A DNA stretch of 64,000 nucleotides from assembly GCF_900156815.1 (NCBI RefSeq), contig NZ_FTOT01000008.1, forward strand, positions 33,259 through 97,258, read 5' to 3'. Under the pieces are notes generated by a model that worked only from the letters and a program-made list of their open reading frames with translations, did not search any database and was not told where the DNA came from. This document shows positions 8,134 through 17,300 of this stretch, piece after piece (positions within the stretch are counted from its first letter, which is position 1; every line of letters starts with the position of its first letter). The position numbers and the translations under genes are program-made. The DNA is from Gemmobacter megaterium. Its GTDB lineage: Bacteria; Pseudomonadota; Alphaproteobacteria; Rhodobacterales; Rhodobacteraceae.

Positions 8134-8387
8134 GGGAGTTGTCGCGCCGTGGCCATTTTGGATCTCCTATCTTGCTGCCATGCAAGCACCCCAACCGGCA
8201 GTATGGCTGGAAGGCACACAGGGTCCGCCTGGTGCTGCGCGGAGGGTGGCGTAGGTTCCGAAGGGCGGCAAGCGGGCGGCGAGTCTGCATCATAGGCTAC
8301 ATCACAAGCAGACGCCCGATCGCGCTGGCCGAACAGTTTGAAGAGTCGTCAAAAGGAGCCAATCAGGGACTTTCAACGACACCGTAA
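8130..8387 (+). CDS. Basic small protein, unknown
   Basis: 85 residues, Arg-rich (KAHRVRLVLRGGWRRFRRAASGRR), beginning in an ATGA overlap with the zinc-ribbon gene. It contains one CKHPNR cluster. The coupling is the main argument that it is translated. No family recognised; it could be a chance frame. Confidence 0.35.
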   Translation: MRELSRRGHFGSPILLPCKHPNRQYGWKAHRVRLVLRGGWRRFRRAASGRRVCIIGYITSRRPIALAEQFEESSKGANQGLSTTP

Positions 8388-8577
8388 TGAACCGCAGTCT
8401 TCGCTCGCACGACTGAAAAGCAGATACCAACTGGCAGGACCGCGCTGTGCTTGCCGGAGGGAACTCGATATGGACTTGCAAAGCCCGAAGTACTCTGGTG
8501 AGGTAACGTCAATCAATCCTGACGCTGATCAGCAACCATACCTAAAGTAGGTCCTGTAACGTCATTTGGGAGAAATA

Positions 8578-9126
8578 ATGTATTTGATCGTTGTAATTTT
8601 GAATGTGGCGGTCTTGATCCTTGCCCTGCTTGGCCTCTCCGCGCGCAGAGGGAGAAGTAAGATATATTTGGCGCAGTTGGACCTAATATCCTATATACTC
8701 ACATCTGCAACAGTTTTAATGCTTGTTATGGCGACACAAGGACAGATTAACCAAATCTTCATTGATGCGACTGGCAAAGACAAGGACTTATTTTATTCAC
8801 GCGCTGAGCTTTATCTGTTCTTGGAAGAAGGATGTGGCCGCGAGCCCGAGTGTGCCGCAGTGAAACGTGAAATAGTAGCCATTGCTAACCCTAGGGGTAT
8901 TTCCAAGTCACCATCGCGGGTTAATTCAGATGTGAGTCGCATTCCTGAACTCGCCGCACGCGTTGCGCATTACAATTCCGCGTTCGATCAGAGGAATGCG
9001 CGGGCAAATATTCTATTCTTTAGTCTTGCATTCTGGATTTCATCCGCTGCGCTCTGCGGTGTGGTAATTGGGATATGGCGACGTACTCTTGTGTTAAGAG
9101 AGGCTATTGCAGATCAAAAGACTTAA
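8578..9126 (+). CDS. Membrane protein with three predicted helices
   Basis: 182 residues. The ATG at 8578 follows GGGAGA by four bases and is preferred over a TTG 12 bases earlier. Hydrophobic helices lie at about residues 1-20, 35-54 and 143-163. Between helices 2 and 3 is an ~85-residue acidic domain with two cysteines. Composition is AT-rich compared with the phage body. Its place in the cargo stretch near a HEPN-type gene suggests an accessory role such as exclusion or defence, but nothing proves it. Confidence 0.6.
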   Translation: MYLIVVILNVAVLILALLGLSARRGRSKIYLAQLDLISYILTSATVLMLVMATQGQINQIFIDATGKDKDLFYSRAELYLFLEEGCGREPECAAVKREIVAIANPRGISKSPSRVNSDVSRIPELAARVAHYNSAFDQRNARANILFFSLAFWISSAALCGVVIGIWRRTLVLREAIADQKT

Positions 9127-9635
9127 GCGCCAGGTGGCAACAACAAAACAGCATATTCTACGATGCCCGCATAATCACCTTGCCAGCGGATCACAGAGTT
9201 CTGATGGCCGGTCGCACTCTGGCCCTGACGGCTCCTCTGCCGGAACTGCTAGCAGTAGCTCCATCTCCATCGCTAGCATGTCGGCCGGGTTCTGCTGCGT
9301 GCCCGATGAACGGGGGCTTTGGGGCGCGTGACGAAGAAGCATCTTGACAGTGCGACAGTAGGCTTCGGGCTGCCTATGTCTATGGGCCCAGACCAGTACA
9401 AAGTGCGGTTTCCGGGCTTTCGCCACATCTGCGAGAGGCTCCTGTCAGATAGGAATAAGCGGCCATTCACGGCCCTGTCACGAGAACACCGATGCCGCAA
9501 AGGCCATTAAGGCTAGCTTGTCGTGCCTAAGTCCTACTGATTACGCTTGTAGGGAGTGAGGGTGAAGCCCTAAGCTCAATTTTAGGGTATGATGTCGTGG
9601 GGGCAGAATAGTCCGTTTGCGGCAATAGCAAGAGG
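9127..9635. other. Gene-free stretch
   Basis: 509 bases. Short frames on both strands (9319-9510 plus, 9273-9500 minus) lack ribosome sites and recognisable content. A 6-bp stem (CCCTAA/TTAGGG, 9568-9587) lies near the end. It probably contains the promoter of the HEPN-type gene and degraded DNA. Confidence 0.4.
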
Positions 9636-10496
9636 TTGTACGGTAGAATTTGGGTTGCATCATGCCTTCAGAAGCAATCCGCAAACTTTGAGGATTTTGA
9701 CTTGGTAATACTAGAGTGGACTAAACCCGGAATATGGATTGAGGGCATAGACAAAGATGCGGCATGGCGAATCAGCAGGCAAATAGAATGTCTGGAGGGC
9801 GCAATCTTAGAGGCAATTGTAACGCTCAATATGTTCGATCAAGTTCAAGCTTCTAGGCAGAATATGGAGCGCGATAGGGGCGAGTTTGAGGCTCGCAGAA
9901 AAATATCCCGCGAAGTAGAAGCGGAATTATTTCCCGACGGCATGATGCCAACGGGAATGCCGAATGAGGATTTTGGAGAAGAGTTCGACAAAAGAAGACT
10001 TCTTGTGGATGCTAAGGTTCGCCACCAGATGTGGCAGCGCGGATTTTTGCCTCAGAGCCTTCTGAGCAAGCCGCCGTTTATCTTTGCGAAAGCGTTCATT
10101 CACGCATTGGATTTGTTTGACAAGTTTCTTGAAGACATAGCGAAGGATCTAGACGCGCCAAATAGCATAAAAGACATTCACAGGAGTTTCCGCGTTTCTC
10201 TTCCTGATTTGCGAGGGATTCGCAACTCAATTCAACATTCCGAAGACCGATCCAAGGGTGAACACTATGGAAAGAAGATAAATCTGAAGAGGGTCGATAA
10301 GTCCAAAATCGGCATTGAAGGCACTGCTCTCGTAAATATGGCCTTGAATGGGAATAAATTTGGCACGACGATGTCTGATGGCCACTACGGTGCAGTAGAC
10401 GTGTCAGTGCAAACTATCGACGTCCTGCGCAACACACTACTCGAGGTCTACTCGGCTTTCGAATGGAAAGGTGGGGAAAGGCTCTATCCTAGTTAA
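9636..10496 (+). CDS. HEPN-type domain protein, candidate defence cargo
   Basis: 286 residues, TTG start, AT-rich. Around residue 192 it has LRGIRNSIQHSED, which fits the HEPN signature R-x4-H (here RNSIQH) at the end of a helix. HEPN proteins are frequently RNA-cleaving toxins or abortive-infection effectors. The rest is helical with no membrane segment, and the C-terminus has a further helix (VQTIDVLRNTLLEVYSAF) as in other HEPN proteins. No antitoxin of the MNT type is adjacent. Motif-level evidence only; the protein could also be a non-catalytic HEPN relative. Confidence 0.55.
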   Translation: MYGRIWVASCLQKQSANFEDFDLVILEWTKPGIWIEGIDKDAAWRISRQIECLEGAILEAIVTLNMFDQVQASRQNMERDRGEFEARRKISREVEAELFPDGMMPTGMPNEDFGEEFDKRRLLVDAKVRHQMWQRGFLPQSLLSKPPFIFAKAFIHALDLFDKFLEDIAKDLDAPNSIKDIHRSFRVSLPDLRGIRNSIQHSEDRSKGEHYGKKINLKRVDKSKIGIEGTALVNMALNGNKFGTTMSDGHYGAVDVSVQTIDVLRNTLLEVYSAFEWKGGERLYPS

Positions 10497-10840
10497 GTGG
10501 CAGCCTCAAATGGGTTTCTGCCCCCTACCAGAAGCTACCTCATATTTTTAAAGGCCATACGCTCGCATACTCCTGACGTATTCCGGTCATCCGTGCGACC
10601 ACAGCGAAGTAGGGCTTTGTCCGCAGATTGTGAGTTCACTTGCAGCGAGATCTAGCAGTCGCGGCTAATAGCCGTTCCGAGGGGCCAAACCGCTGAATTT
10701 GCTCCCAAAGGTGAAAGGCTGCTTTGGGCCGAGCCCAACCTGCCAAGTTCAGCTTCCCTTTCGTCGCTTAACAGGATGATCTGCTGTCGTAGATTGGCAA
10801 GTGGTGTCTTTGGCGTGGCGGCGTCGGGCCCCGAAGGCCT
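10497..10840. other. Gene-free stretch
   Basis: 344 bases with no supported gene on either strand. Here the rightward cargo genes stop and the leftward phage array ends, so convergent transcription should terminate in it, but no strong GC hairpin plus T-run was found. Confidence 0.4.
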
Positions 10841-11329
10841 TCAGTTGCGCAGCGTTTGCATGAAACGCTCGTGATCGGCGTCCATCTGGCGCATCCGGTC
10901 CTGTCCCCACTGCATCCGGTCCTGCCCCCATTGCTGAATCGCGCCCATACGCTCGCCATGCGTGGCACCCAGCGGGTTCACGCCGGGTGCCATGGGTTGC
11001 TGCACCATGCCCTGCACCTGCTGGTAGGTGTTGACCAACTGGCCATAGGCGTTCTGGTAGTAGGCGCAGGCTTGCTGGTTGCCCTGAACCTGGCAGTCGT
11101 AGCCAGCATTCAGCATCGCCAGGCCTTCCTGCTGGACGGCCTGATGGGCCTGGCAGGCCTGTGGATTGCCCATCTGGCAGTAGGTGCCATAGACCATGGC
11201 GAGTTCGCTCAGCGCCTGAACGACCTGCGGGTCGGCGGTCTGGCGCCAGTGGTCGGCTGACACCTGACCAGAGGTGGTCGCGGAGAGCAAAATCGCAACG
11301 AAGGCGGCCCGCGCCGGAAACATGGACAT
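10841..11329 (-). CDS. Secreted Gln-rich protein, unknown
   Basis: 162 residues with a Sec signal peptide (hydrophobic core AAFVAILLSATTSG, cut near VSA). The mature protein has four cysteines in pairs (YCQMGNPQAC, DCQVQGNQQAC) reminiscent of short repeat modules, a Tyr/Gln-rich helix, and a near-repeat (QQWGQDRMQWGQDRMR) close to the C-terminus. It is the last gene of the leftward array after the lysis cassette. Probably periplasmic; no function recognised. Confidence 0.65.
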   Translation of the reverse strand: MSMFPARAAFVAILLSATTSGQVSADHWRQTADPQVVQALSELAMVYGTYCQMGNPQACQAHQAVQQEGLAMLNAGYDCQVQGNQQACAYYQNAYGQLVNTYQQVQGMVQQPMAPGVNPLGATHGERMGAIQQWGQDRMQWGQDRMRQMDADHERFMQTLRN

Positions 11330-11453
11330 GTTGGGATCCCTTTCCTGAAATCGGCTGACGCAGAAGTTCGCGCCAACAGGCTACGACCGCGCAGATGATT
11401 CTGGAAAGCCCGATCTTGGAGGGGGTGGGACGACCGACCGGACCAGCTATCAG

Positions 11454-11678
11454 CTAGCAACGCCCGCCATTCCGCAGTGCTAGGCTGACCAAGGTTGCGA
11501 GCCGCTTTGTCACTTGATCTGCATCTTTCGCGGCGGCTTCGAAGCCTGAAGCCAGTTCCTCGCGGCCTGCCGGGCTGCTGACGATTCCCTCTGCCATCCC
11601 GAGGATCATTGCCACGGCCGCGTTCCGCGTATCGACGAGCTCGCGCTCCAGTCGAATAAGTTCTTCTTCCTTCGCCAT
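11454..11678 (-). CDS. Small helical protein, unknown
   Basis: 74 residues from the ATG at 11678, six bases after a full AGGAGG, which I prefer to the longer frame from 11741. It is all-helical: an acidic/basic coiled-coil start (KEEELIRLERELVDTRN) then a hydrophobic helix. Located between two exported-protein genes at the end of the lysis module. Function unknown. Confidence 0.6.
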   Translation of the reverse strand: MAKEEELIRLERELVDTRNAAVAMILGMAEGIVSSPAGREELASGFEAAAKDADQVTKRLATLVSLALRNGGRC

Positions 11679-11731
11679 ATCGAACCTCCTGCGGGCAACT
11701 TGTGTCCGCAGGAGAGATTCGGCAAGTGGGG

Positions 11732-12058
11732 TCAGCGGCATCCCTTTCTCTGGCGCTCGCTGTCAATTTCCTGAATGTGTCCTTTCGCAACCGCGATTGC
11801 TGCCTCTTTGTCGTTGCCGGACATGCTCGAAAGCGGCAGGCCAAGCAAGAAGACGCCAAGTGCATCGCCGTTTTGCGCGGACTTCTGTTCAGCGCTCAGA
11901 TTGGTAAGATCGTGGCTGATTTTCAGTCGCTGCTGGGCGAGCTGGGCGCAGCTTTGTCCCCGGTAGATGCCGGAACCAATATCTACGGCTGCGATTTGAT
12001 CCGGTGATTTTGCGCACGCTGATGCGAGCAATGCGGCAATGATTACAATCTTCTTCAC
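11732..12058 (-). CDS. Small lipoprotein
   Basis: 108 residues from a GTG at 12058 with GGAG six bases upstream. The lipobox is LLASAC (Cys15), so the protein should be lipidated. The mature part has YRGQSCAQLAQQR, a Gly/Leu-rich middle (FLLGLPLSSMSGND) and a final GHIQEIDSERQRKGC, a layout I associate with small conserved lipoproteins of Rhodobacteraceae. Next to the spanins it may belong to the envelope-acting set of the phage or be a moron. Confidence 0.7.
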   Translation of the reverse strand: MKKIVIIAALLASACAKSPDQIAAVDIGSGIYRGQSCAQLAQQRLKISHDLTNLSAEQKSAQNGDALGVFLLGLPLSSMSGNDKEAAIAVAKGHIQEIDSERQRKGCR

Positions 12059-12216
12059 GTTCAACTCCAAGTTGGCAGAGACAAGAGTTCACGCATTCGT
12101 GAGTTTGTAAAGATCAAGATTTCACCACGCATGAGAAAGCGGCGACGCGCAGTCCAGAGGCATGTGGATGAGAGGAACGGCTCCGAATCCAGCCGCCGGT
12201 GCGAGCCAGCAGCAAT

Positions 12217-12465
12217 CTAGTGGCTACCGACTTGCACCCACCCTGCCAGCCCGGCCTGACGGCTGCCACAGGCGCGCAAGGCTGCTCGGTCGCGGCCCCA
12301 GAACACCTCCACCTCCTGATCGGTCAAGCTGCGCTCTGGCAGTGCCACCGGCACGGCACAGGGCAGGATCAGGCTGGGCGGCGGGGCGTGCCGCGGGGCA
12401 TCAGTAGCGGTTGAGCCGCAGGACGCGACCAGCAGGCAGGCCGCAGCCAGTTGCAGGGTCCGCAT
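12217..12465 (-). CDS. Rz1-like outer-membrane spanin lipoprotein (o-spanin)
   Basis: 82 residues from the ATG at 12465. Lipobox LLVASC with Cys at residue 16, then a Pro-rich mature region (RHAPPPSLILPCAVP), as in Rz1 proteins. Its start lies inside the Rz-like gene in another frame, the classic overlapping Rz/Rz1 arrangement. Together they would span the periplasm and fuse the two membranes in the last step of lysis. Closely follows the endolysin gene. Confidence 0.85.
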   Translation of the reverse strand: MRTLQLAAACLLVASCGSTATDAPRHAPPPSLILPCAVPVALPERSLTDQEVEVFWGRDRAALRACGSRQAGLAGWVQVGSH

Positions 12466-12709
12466 GGGCCATGTCCTCCAGTTGTCGTGCAAGCTCTGCC
12501 GCCTGTGCCTCGGCCATCAGCCGGTCTGCCTCGATCGCTGCCGCTGCATGGGCAGCCTCCAGGGCCTCGGCCTGCACCCTTGCAAGTGCGGCAAGATGGC
12601 GATCCTCCGCAGAGCCTGCCCCGAGGCGCCAGCCCGTGCCGAACGCGCTGACGAGGCAGGCCAACGCGGCCAGGATGAACCAGGGGTTGGGCAGCATCCG
12701 CAACATCAT
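12401..12709 (-). CDS. Rz-like inner-membrane spanin (i-spanin)
   Basis: 102 residues. One N-terminal membrane helix (PWFILAALACLVSAFGTGW, about residues 9-27) then an Ala-rich coiled coil (residues 35-85) in the periplasm. The start overlaps the stop of the amidase gene by 4 bases and its 3' part overlaps the Rz1-like gene. Topology and context identify it; Rz sequences are otherwise poorly conserved. Confidence 0.85.
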   Translation of the reverse strand: MMLRMLPNPWFILAALACLVSAFGTGWRLGAGSAEDRHLAALARVQAEALEAAHAAAAIEADRLMAEAQAAELARQLEDMAHADPATGCGLPAGRVLRLNRY

Positions 12710-13341
12710 GGCCGTCCCAGCCAGTCCGGGACGAAGAAGCCGGGACAGCCCTTCGCCGCATATTCATTGTGCCCGCTGACGCGCGTGATCCGGGTTCGGC
12801 CGGAAATGGCTGCGATCTGCTGGCGCAGCGTCACGGCCTGCTCAGGGGTGAAGTGACGTTCGAAGCTGTCCGATGCGGCGGCTTCATGTCCGCCGATCAG
12901 GCAGATGCCGATGCTGCCCTGATTGCGCTCGACCACATGCGCCCCGATCTGGGTCTCGGGCCGACCGGGCAGGATCAGACCATCGCGCCCGATGATCCAG
13001 TGATAGCCGATGTCGCGCCAACCATTGCCCTGAACATGCCAGCGGCGGATCTCTGCAACCTGTTCCAACAGGGGGCGGCCCGCCATCCAATCGGGCAAGG
13101 TTGCCGCGCAATGTACCACGATTTCCTCGACGGGATAGCGTGCTGCACCTTGATAGAGGACAGAGGCCGTTTTCGCGGCCAGGGGCGCCGGTGCAGATTG
13201 CCCGTTCTCCCGCCCCCAGGCAGCCACCGCCGACGCGGTACGATTGCCCCAGAGGCCGTCAACCGGACCGGGATCGAACCCCGCAGCAGTCAGGAGCCCC
13301 TGCAAGGCCTTGATGGCATCTTTCGTCAGAACGGCAGACAC
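12706..13341 (-). CDS. Endolysin: peptidoglycan-binding N-acetylmuramoyl-L-alanine amidase
   Basis: 211 residues from the GTG at 13341, reading MSAVLTKDAIKALQ. Residues ~5-55 are a peptidoglycan-binding type 1 repeat (LLTAAGFDPGPVDGLWGNRT). Residues ~70-205 are an Amidase_2 domain of T7-lysozyme type with zinc ligands His in IVVHCAA, His in VSGHNEY and Cys in AAKGCPG. It cleaves the amide between muramic acid and L-Ala. There is no signal peptide, so release needs the holin. The start overlaps a small membrane-protein frame. Confidence 0.93.
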   Translation of the reverse strand: MSAVLTKDAIKALQGLLTAAGFDPGPVDGLWGNRTASAVAAWGRENGQSAPAPLAAKTASVLYQGAARYPVEEIVVHCAATLPDWMAGRPLLEQVAEIRRWHVQGNGWRDIGYHWIIGRDGLILPGRPETQIGAHVVERNQGSIGICLIGGHEAAASDSFERHFTPEQAVTLRQQIAAISGRTRITRVSGHNEYAAKGCPGFFVPDWLGRP

Positions 13342-13457
13342 AGTTTCACCCCCAGATAGATTGCGATGACAGCCCCGGCAAAAATCCAGGCCCGCGCTTC
13401 CTCGCGCAGGGCGCATTGGATCGGGCTGGATGGCTTACGCTCCACGGTCTTGCCCAT
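13326..13457 (-). CDS. 43-residue membrane peptide overlapping endolysin start
   Basis: A frame starting ATG at 13457, behind GGAGGT, giving a charged N-terminus and one hydrophobic helix (AWIFAGAVIAIYLGVKLCL, about residues 23-41). It overlaps the end of the holin-like gene by 23 bases and the start of the amidase by 16 bases. Position and topology suggest a second lysis-timing protein (antiholin or accessory holin). Translation is supported by the ribosome site and the packed overlaps only. Confidence 0.6.
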   Translation of the reverse strand: MGKTVERKPSSPIQCALREEARAWIFAGAVIAIYLGVKLCLPF

Positions 13458-13827
13458 CCCCACCTCCCGATGTGTGCTGGCGCCCCCGCGCCTCGATGAC
13501 GGCAATGACGATCTTTGCGCCGCTGATCCCCATCATCCCTGCGATGAATCCGGCCATGGCCTGGGAGTCGCCACTCTCCGGCGACACGCCGGGCAAGAGC
13601 CCGATAGCCGCCAGAACCAGCGGCCAGAGGTAGCTGCCCACCAGAATGCCGGTGAAGACGGACAGGATGCCTTCGCGGATCCGCTTGCGTTCCGAGGCCA
13701 GCCAGCGAACGAGGCCGCCAGCCCCGGAAGCTACGACAATGCGGCCGGCCTCGCCGCTCAGCCAGGCGATGGCGCCGGCACCCAGCACCAGAAAGTCGTT
13801 CAGGACGGGGAGGAGATGATCAGGCAC
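13435..13827 (-). CDS. Holin-like membrane protein
   Basis: 130 residues, GTG start overlapping the previous gene. Hydrophobic helices at about residues 9-22, 56-78 and 88-110 (SVFTGILVGSYLWPLVLAAIG, MAGFIAGMMGISGAKIVIAVI) and a charged Gly-rich tail (GRQHTSGGGDGQDRGA). Class I-like topology immediately before the endolysin makes it the main holin candidate, permeabilising the inner membrane to release the amidase. Confidence 0.75.
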   Translation of the reverse strand: MPDHLLPVLNDFLVLGAGAIAWLSGEAGRIVVASGAGGLVRWLASERKRIREGILSVFTGILVGSYLWPLVLAAIGLLPGVSPESGDSQAMAGFIAGMMGISGAKIVIAVIEARGRQHTSGGGDGQDRGA

Positions 13828-14221
13828 GGCGCAGCCCCTTTACGACTGCCCCGGCCAGAAACAGCGGCAACACATAGGGCAGTCGGCGCCGAAGGCGTCG
13901 CGGGCCGAACATGGGATGGATGTTGCAAATCCAGCCCCGACCACGCACCCACAGCGCGGCATGGGCGGTGCCACGGTCGGTCCTGCCGACCCACAGCGCC
14001 ATCCGCAGCACGGCGATATTGAGGATCAATCTCCACCAGGACCGCTGGCTGAGGATCCATGCGGCTGTCAGTGCGAAATCATCGCAGTCACCGATCAGCG
14101 GCCCATCCTCTGCATCGAGGATGGTCCAGCGATCCGTGGCTTCGGCCTGATAGCGGAACCGCAGACGAAGATCGTCCAGAGGATCGACCCAATCTGCGCG
14201 GGGGGGAATATGCGACGGCAT
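13820..14221 (-). CDS. Transglutaminase-like cysteine peptidase fold protein
   Basis: 133 residues, ATG at 14221 behind AGGAG. IGDCDDFALTAAWIL (about residues 42-56) and GTAHAALWV (about residues 84-92) supply the Cys and His expected of transglutaminase/papain-like phage proteins, with a following Asn/His (CNIHPMFG). A C-terminal hydrophobic segment (LPYVLPLFLAGAVV) suggests membrane contact. It lies between the giant virion gene and the holin, so it may process a virion or wall component. Function is inferred from motif spacing. Confidence 0.62.
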   Translation of the reverse strand: MPSHIPPRADWVDPLDDLRLRFRYQAEATDRWTILDAEDGPLIGDCDDFALTAAWILSQRSWWRLILNIAVLRMALWVGRTDRGTAHAALWVRGRGWICNIHPMFGPRRLRRRLPYVLPLFLAGAVVKGLRRA

Positions 14222-14259
14222 TCGGACTCCTGCGTGTCATGCCCGAAGGCACGTCCCGC

Positions 14260-14272
14260 GCACGTCCTATGC
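14260..14272 (-). promoter_or_regulatory. Recurrent 13-bp motif, candidate late promoter element
   Basis: Read leftward it is GCATAGGACGTGC, 38 bases before the ATG at 14221. The identical 13-mer stands 37 bases before the major capsid gene and a close variant 33 bases before the giant gene. The shared position relative to three late genes suggests a promoter or activator site. Confidence 0.5.
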
Positions 14273-14311
14273 GTCGATTGACCCACACATACCAAATCTG
14301 GATGCGGCCCG

Positions 14312-17300
14312 CTAGTTGAAGATTGCCGGTGCCCTTTCGCTCCTGATCCGGTCGTTCAGCTTCGGGTTCAGCGAGACGCCGAACTCGTTGCGCTCGCTGG
14401 CCCGGATGCGCCCCAGCATCGACTGCCGCAGGGTGTCCGATGTGATCGGATATTCGGGGTAGCGCATGTTGAAGTCGCGGATTGCGTCGATCACGCCTTC
14501 CGGGATCGGCTGGCCCGACCGAAGGGCATCGCCTGCCTCACGGTGCAAGGATTTGCGCTCATCGGTGATGCGGCGCTCGACATTCCTCAGCCGGTTGTTG
14601 ATCCGATACCGCTCGGCCAGTTGCGCGGGTGTGAAGCCGCTGGCCTGCATGATCGCCTGATACGGGCTGACATCCTCGATCAGCGGATCGCCGTTGCGAG
14701 TGATTGCACCCTCGGTGCTGAACCTGCCAGCCTTCATCAGGTCGCGCACGGCCTTGGGCACTGCCGCCTCGATCCCGCGCCACCAGTCCCCATCTCCGAT
14801 GTAGTCGAGCCCTCGATAGAACCCCAGGGGAATGCCCGCGACCGGCCCAAGCAGTTCGCGCATATGGGCGTCGTAGAGATCCTGCCCCTCCAGATCGCGG
14901 TCATCCCCGCGGAACCACAGGTTTGGCATCCCGACACGCTCCGTCAGATCGGCGCCCAGAACCCGGCCAGGTACGCCGCTCATGGCCATGCCCATGGCAT
15001 AGTTCCAGGCCGCCACGCCGGGGGTGTCGCCCTCCATCAGCAAGGCATCCTGCAACCATTCCTCGGCATCGTCGCCCCCACCGGGGAAGAAGGCGCCAAG
15101 AAGCATCATCAGCAGGCCATAGCCCCATGTGCCGCGAATACCGGCATGGGCCATCATGGATAGGGTGATGCCGATCAACTGCGACCGGGCTTCTGCGCGT
15201 TCCTGCTTGCTGGCCCCGTGCAGTGATTGATGGGTATCGCGGAACAGCCGCCACAGCATGTTGACCACGAAGTTCTTCATGCTGGTCACGATGCGCGCCA
15301 GATCCCCTTGCATTGCGCGGGGACGGCTGCTGGACTGGTAGTCGAAATGCACCTCCCACGTCATGTCGGCTGCGGCATCGATCGCTGCCAGCCCGCTCAA
15401 CCCGTCCGCTTTGGCCAGCCGGTAGCCCGCAAGGAATGTCACCTCCCGGTTCAGGCGTTCGGCATGGTGGAACATCCAGCCGATCTTGCGCATGACGCGC
15501 TCACGCACCGCACTGTATTCCACGCCGGTTTCGGCCACGGCAGCAAGATCATGCGCCTGGGTCTTGTCGATGGTGCCCCGGCGATAGGCCTCGTTCAGCG
15601 CATCGCGTTCGTCTTGTGCCAGTCCTTCGGCATTGGCCGCGCTCCATGTCTCGCGCCAGTTGGCGCCGCGACCCTTGGAAAAGTCGCGCAATGCCCGCGC
15701 CAGTTCCGCTGATACGCCAGAGACGCCCGCCTTCCTGAACCGTGTCGCCATCAACGGGATGCCCACCACGGTCGTTTGCGTCAGGTTGGCGACCGCCGCC
15801 GCCGGTGTTGCGCCAAGATACCAGATGAAGGCGAGGTTGGTCAGGCCAGCCGCCCAGGCACTGGTCAGGGGCTCCATGGTGAAGTCGTGGCGGCGTTGCA
15901 TTTCCCGCACAACTGCCCCCATCCGGTTCGGATTGTCCGATTTGCGCGCCTCAAGCTCGGCCTCGTCCATGTGATCTTCCAGCAGGATGCCGTATTTGAG
16001 ACGGGCAAGCTGGTGCGCGCCATGGAACATGTGCTTGCCAAAGGCGCGATAGGCATCGCGGTTATAGCCAGCACGCCCCTTGCGATGGACCTTCGAGGTG
16101 CGGATCGAGCTATCCGGCAAGGTTTCCAACCACCGCTGCCAGACCGCATCCATCACTTCGAAATTGGCCCCGGACTCGGCCAGCACCTTTTCCACATCGG
16201 CAACGAAGGTGGGATCGACCTGTGACCGTAGCGCGCCCTTGTTCGAGACCAGACCATGCTGGACGCGACCGGGATGCAGTGCCTCCTGTTCACGAACGAA
16301 CGCCTGCTGCTGGCTCTCGCGCTCGAAGCGGGAGAAGGACATCACCTCGCCTTGCTCGTTGCGCACGGTGACAAAGTAGTCACCAAAGCGCGCCAAGGGC
16401 ACATAAGGCCCCTTCATCCGGTTCTGTTCGAACATCTTGCGCAGGGCCGTCAGGCGTGCCCGCGCCGCAAATCCACCGCGCGCCTTCACCGCATCCAGCT
16501 TTGCCTGTGCCTCTGCCAGCGCATCGGTTTTTTCCTGCCCGGTCAGACCCTCATCCTGAATCCGCCGGGCTTCCTTGTGGAAGGCGCGCTCGGCGCGCTT
16601 CAACCCGATCCGCGTTGCGTTTTGCAGGTTCTCCATCACCGCCTTGTCGAAGTCGTCCGCAATGGCGGTGTATTCGGCCAGCACCTTGCCATACATCGCC
16701 TTGAATGGCTCGGGCAGCGCATCATAGGCCCGCTTCAACTCCATGTGGGCCTCGGCTTTGCGGGCCGCGGCCTCCAGCGTGGCGCGTGCCCATGCCTCGG
16801 CACTGTCCCCGCGCCGGGACAGTTCCTCGCGCGCCCGTTGCAGCCAGACATGATCGGAGGGCAAAGGCTTGGAGGGATCGACCCCGGCCAGCGTGGCGCG
16901 GTGCATGAGGTCCATCATGTCGTCATTCGCCCTCGGGTCTTTGCGCCGCAGATCCAGCCATTCCTGCGCCACGGCATCCGCTCGGCCATGCCAGGCATTG
17001 CGCAAGGCATCCATTTCCTCCTTGGTCCGCAGATAGGCCCGCGCCGACACCAATCGCTTGCCAAGCTCCATGAACAGCGGGCGGCCCGGTACCAGCGAGA
17101 GCAGGTTGTATTCGCCATCGCGCCCCTTGCCGACCATGGCGTCGGTCAGGATCGAGGACACGAAGGCACCGGGTTCCTTCCAGTGGTGACTGCCAATCAG
17201 GCCCTTGGCCTTCGCTCCGCTGCGCATCAGGGCATCGCGCATTTCGCGGTCATCCATCCGCCCGGCACCCGGCCCATCCGGCCCGCGCCCGCCGACTGTG

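Noticed and set aside
8338..8550. 70-codon plus frame before the membrane-protein gene
   Set aside because: Overlaps the coupled 85-codon frame, no start signal and no protein-like pattern.
9273..9510. Short frames on both strands (63 and 75 codons)
   Set aside because: No ribosome site, no recognisable content, mutually overlapping; more likely chance frames.
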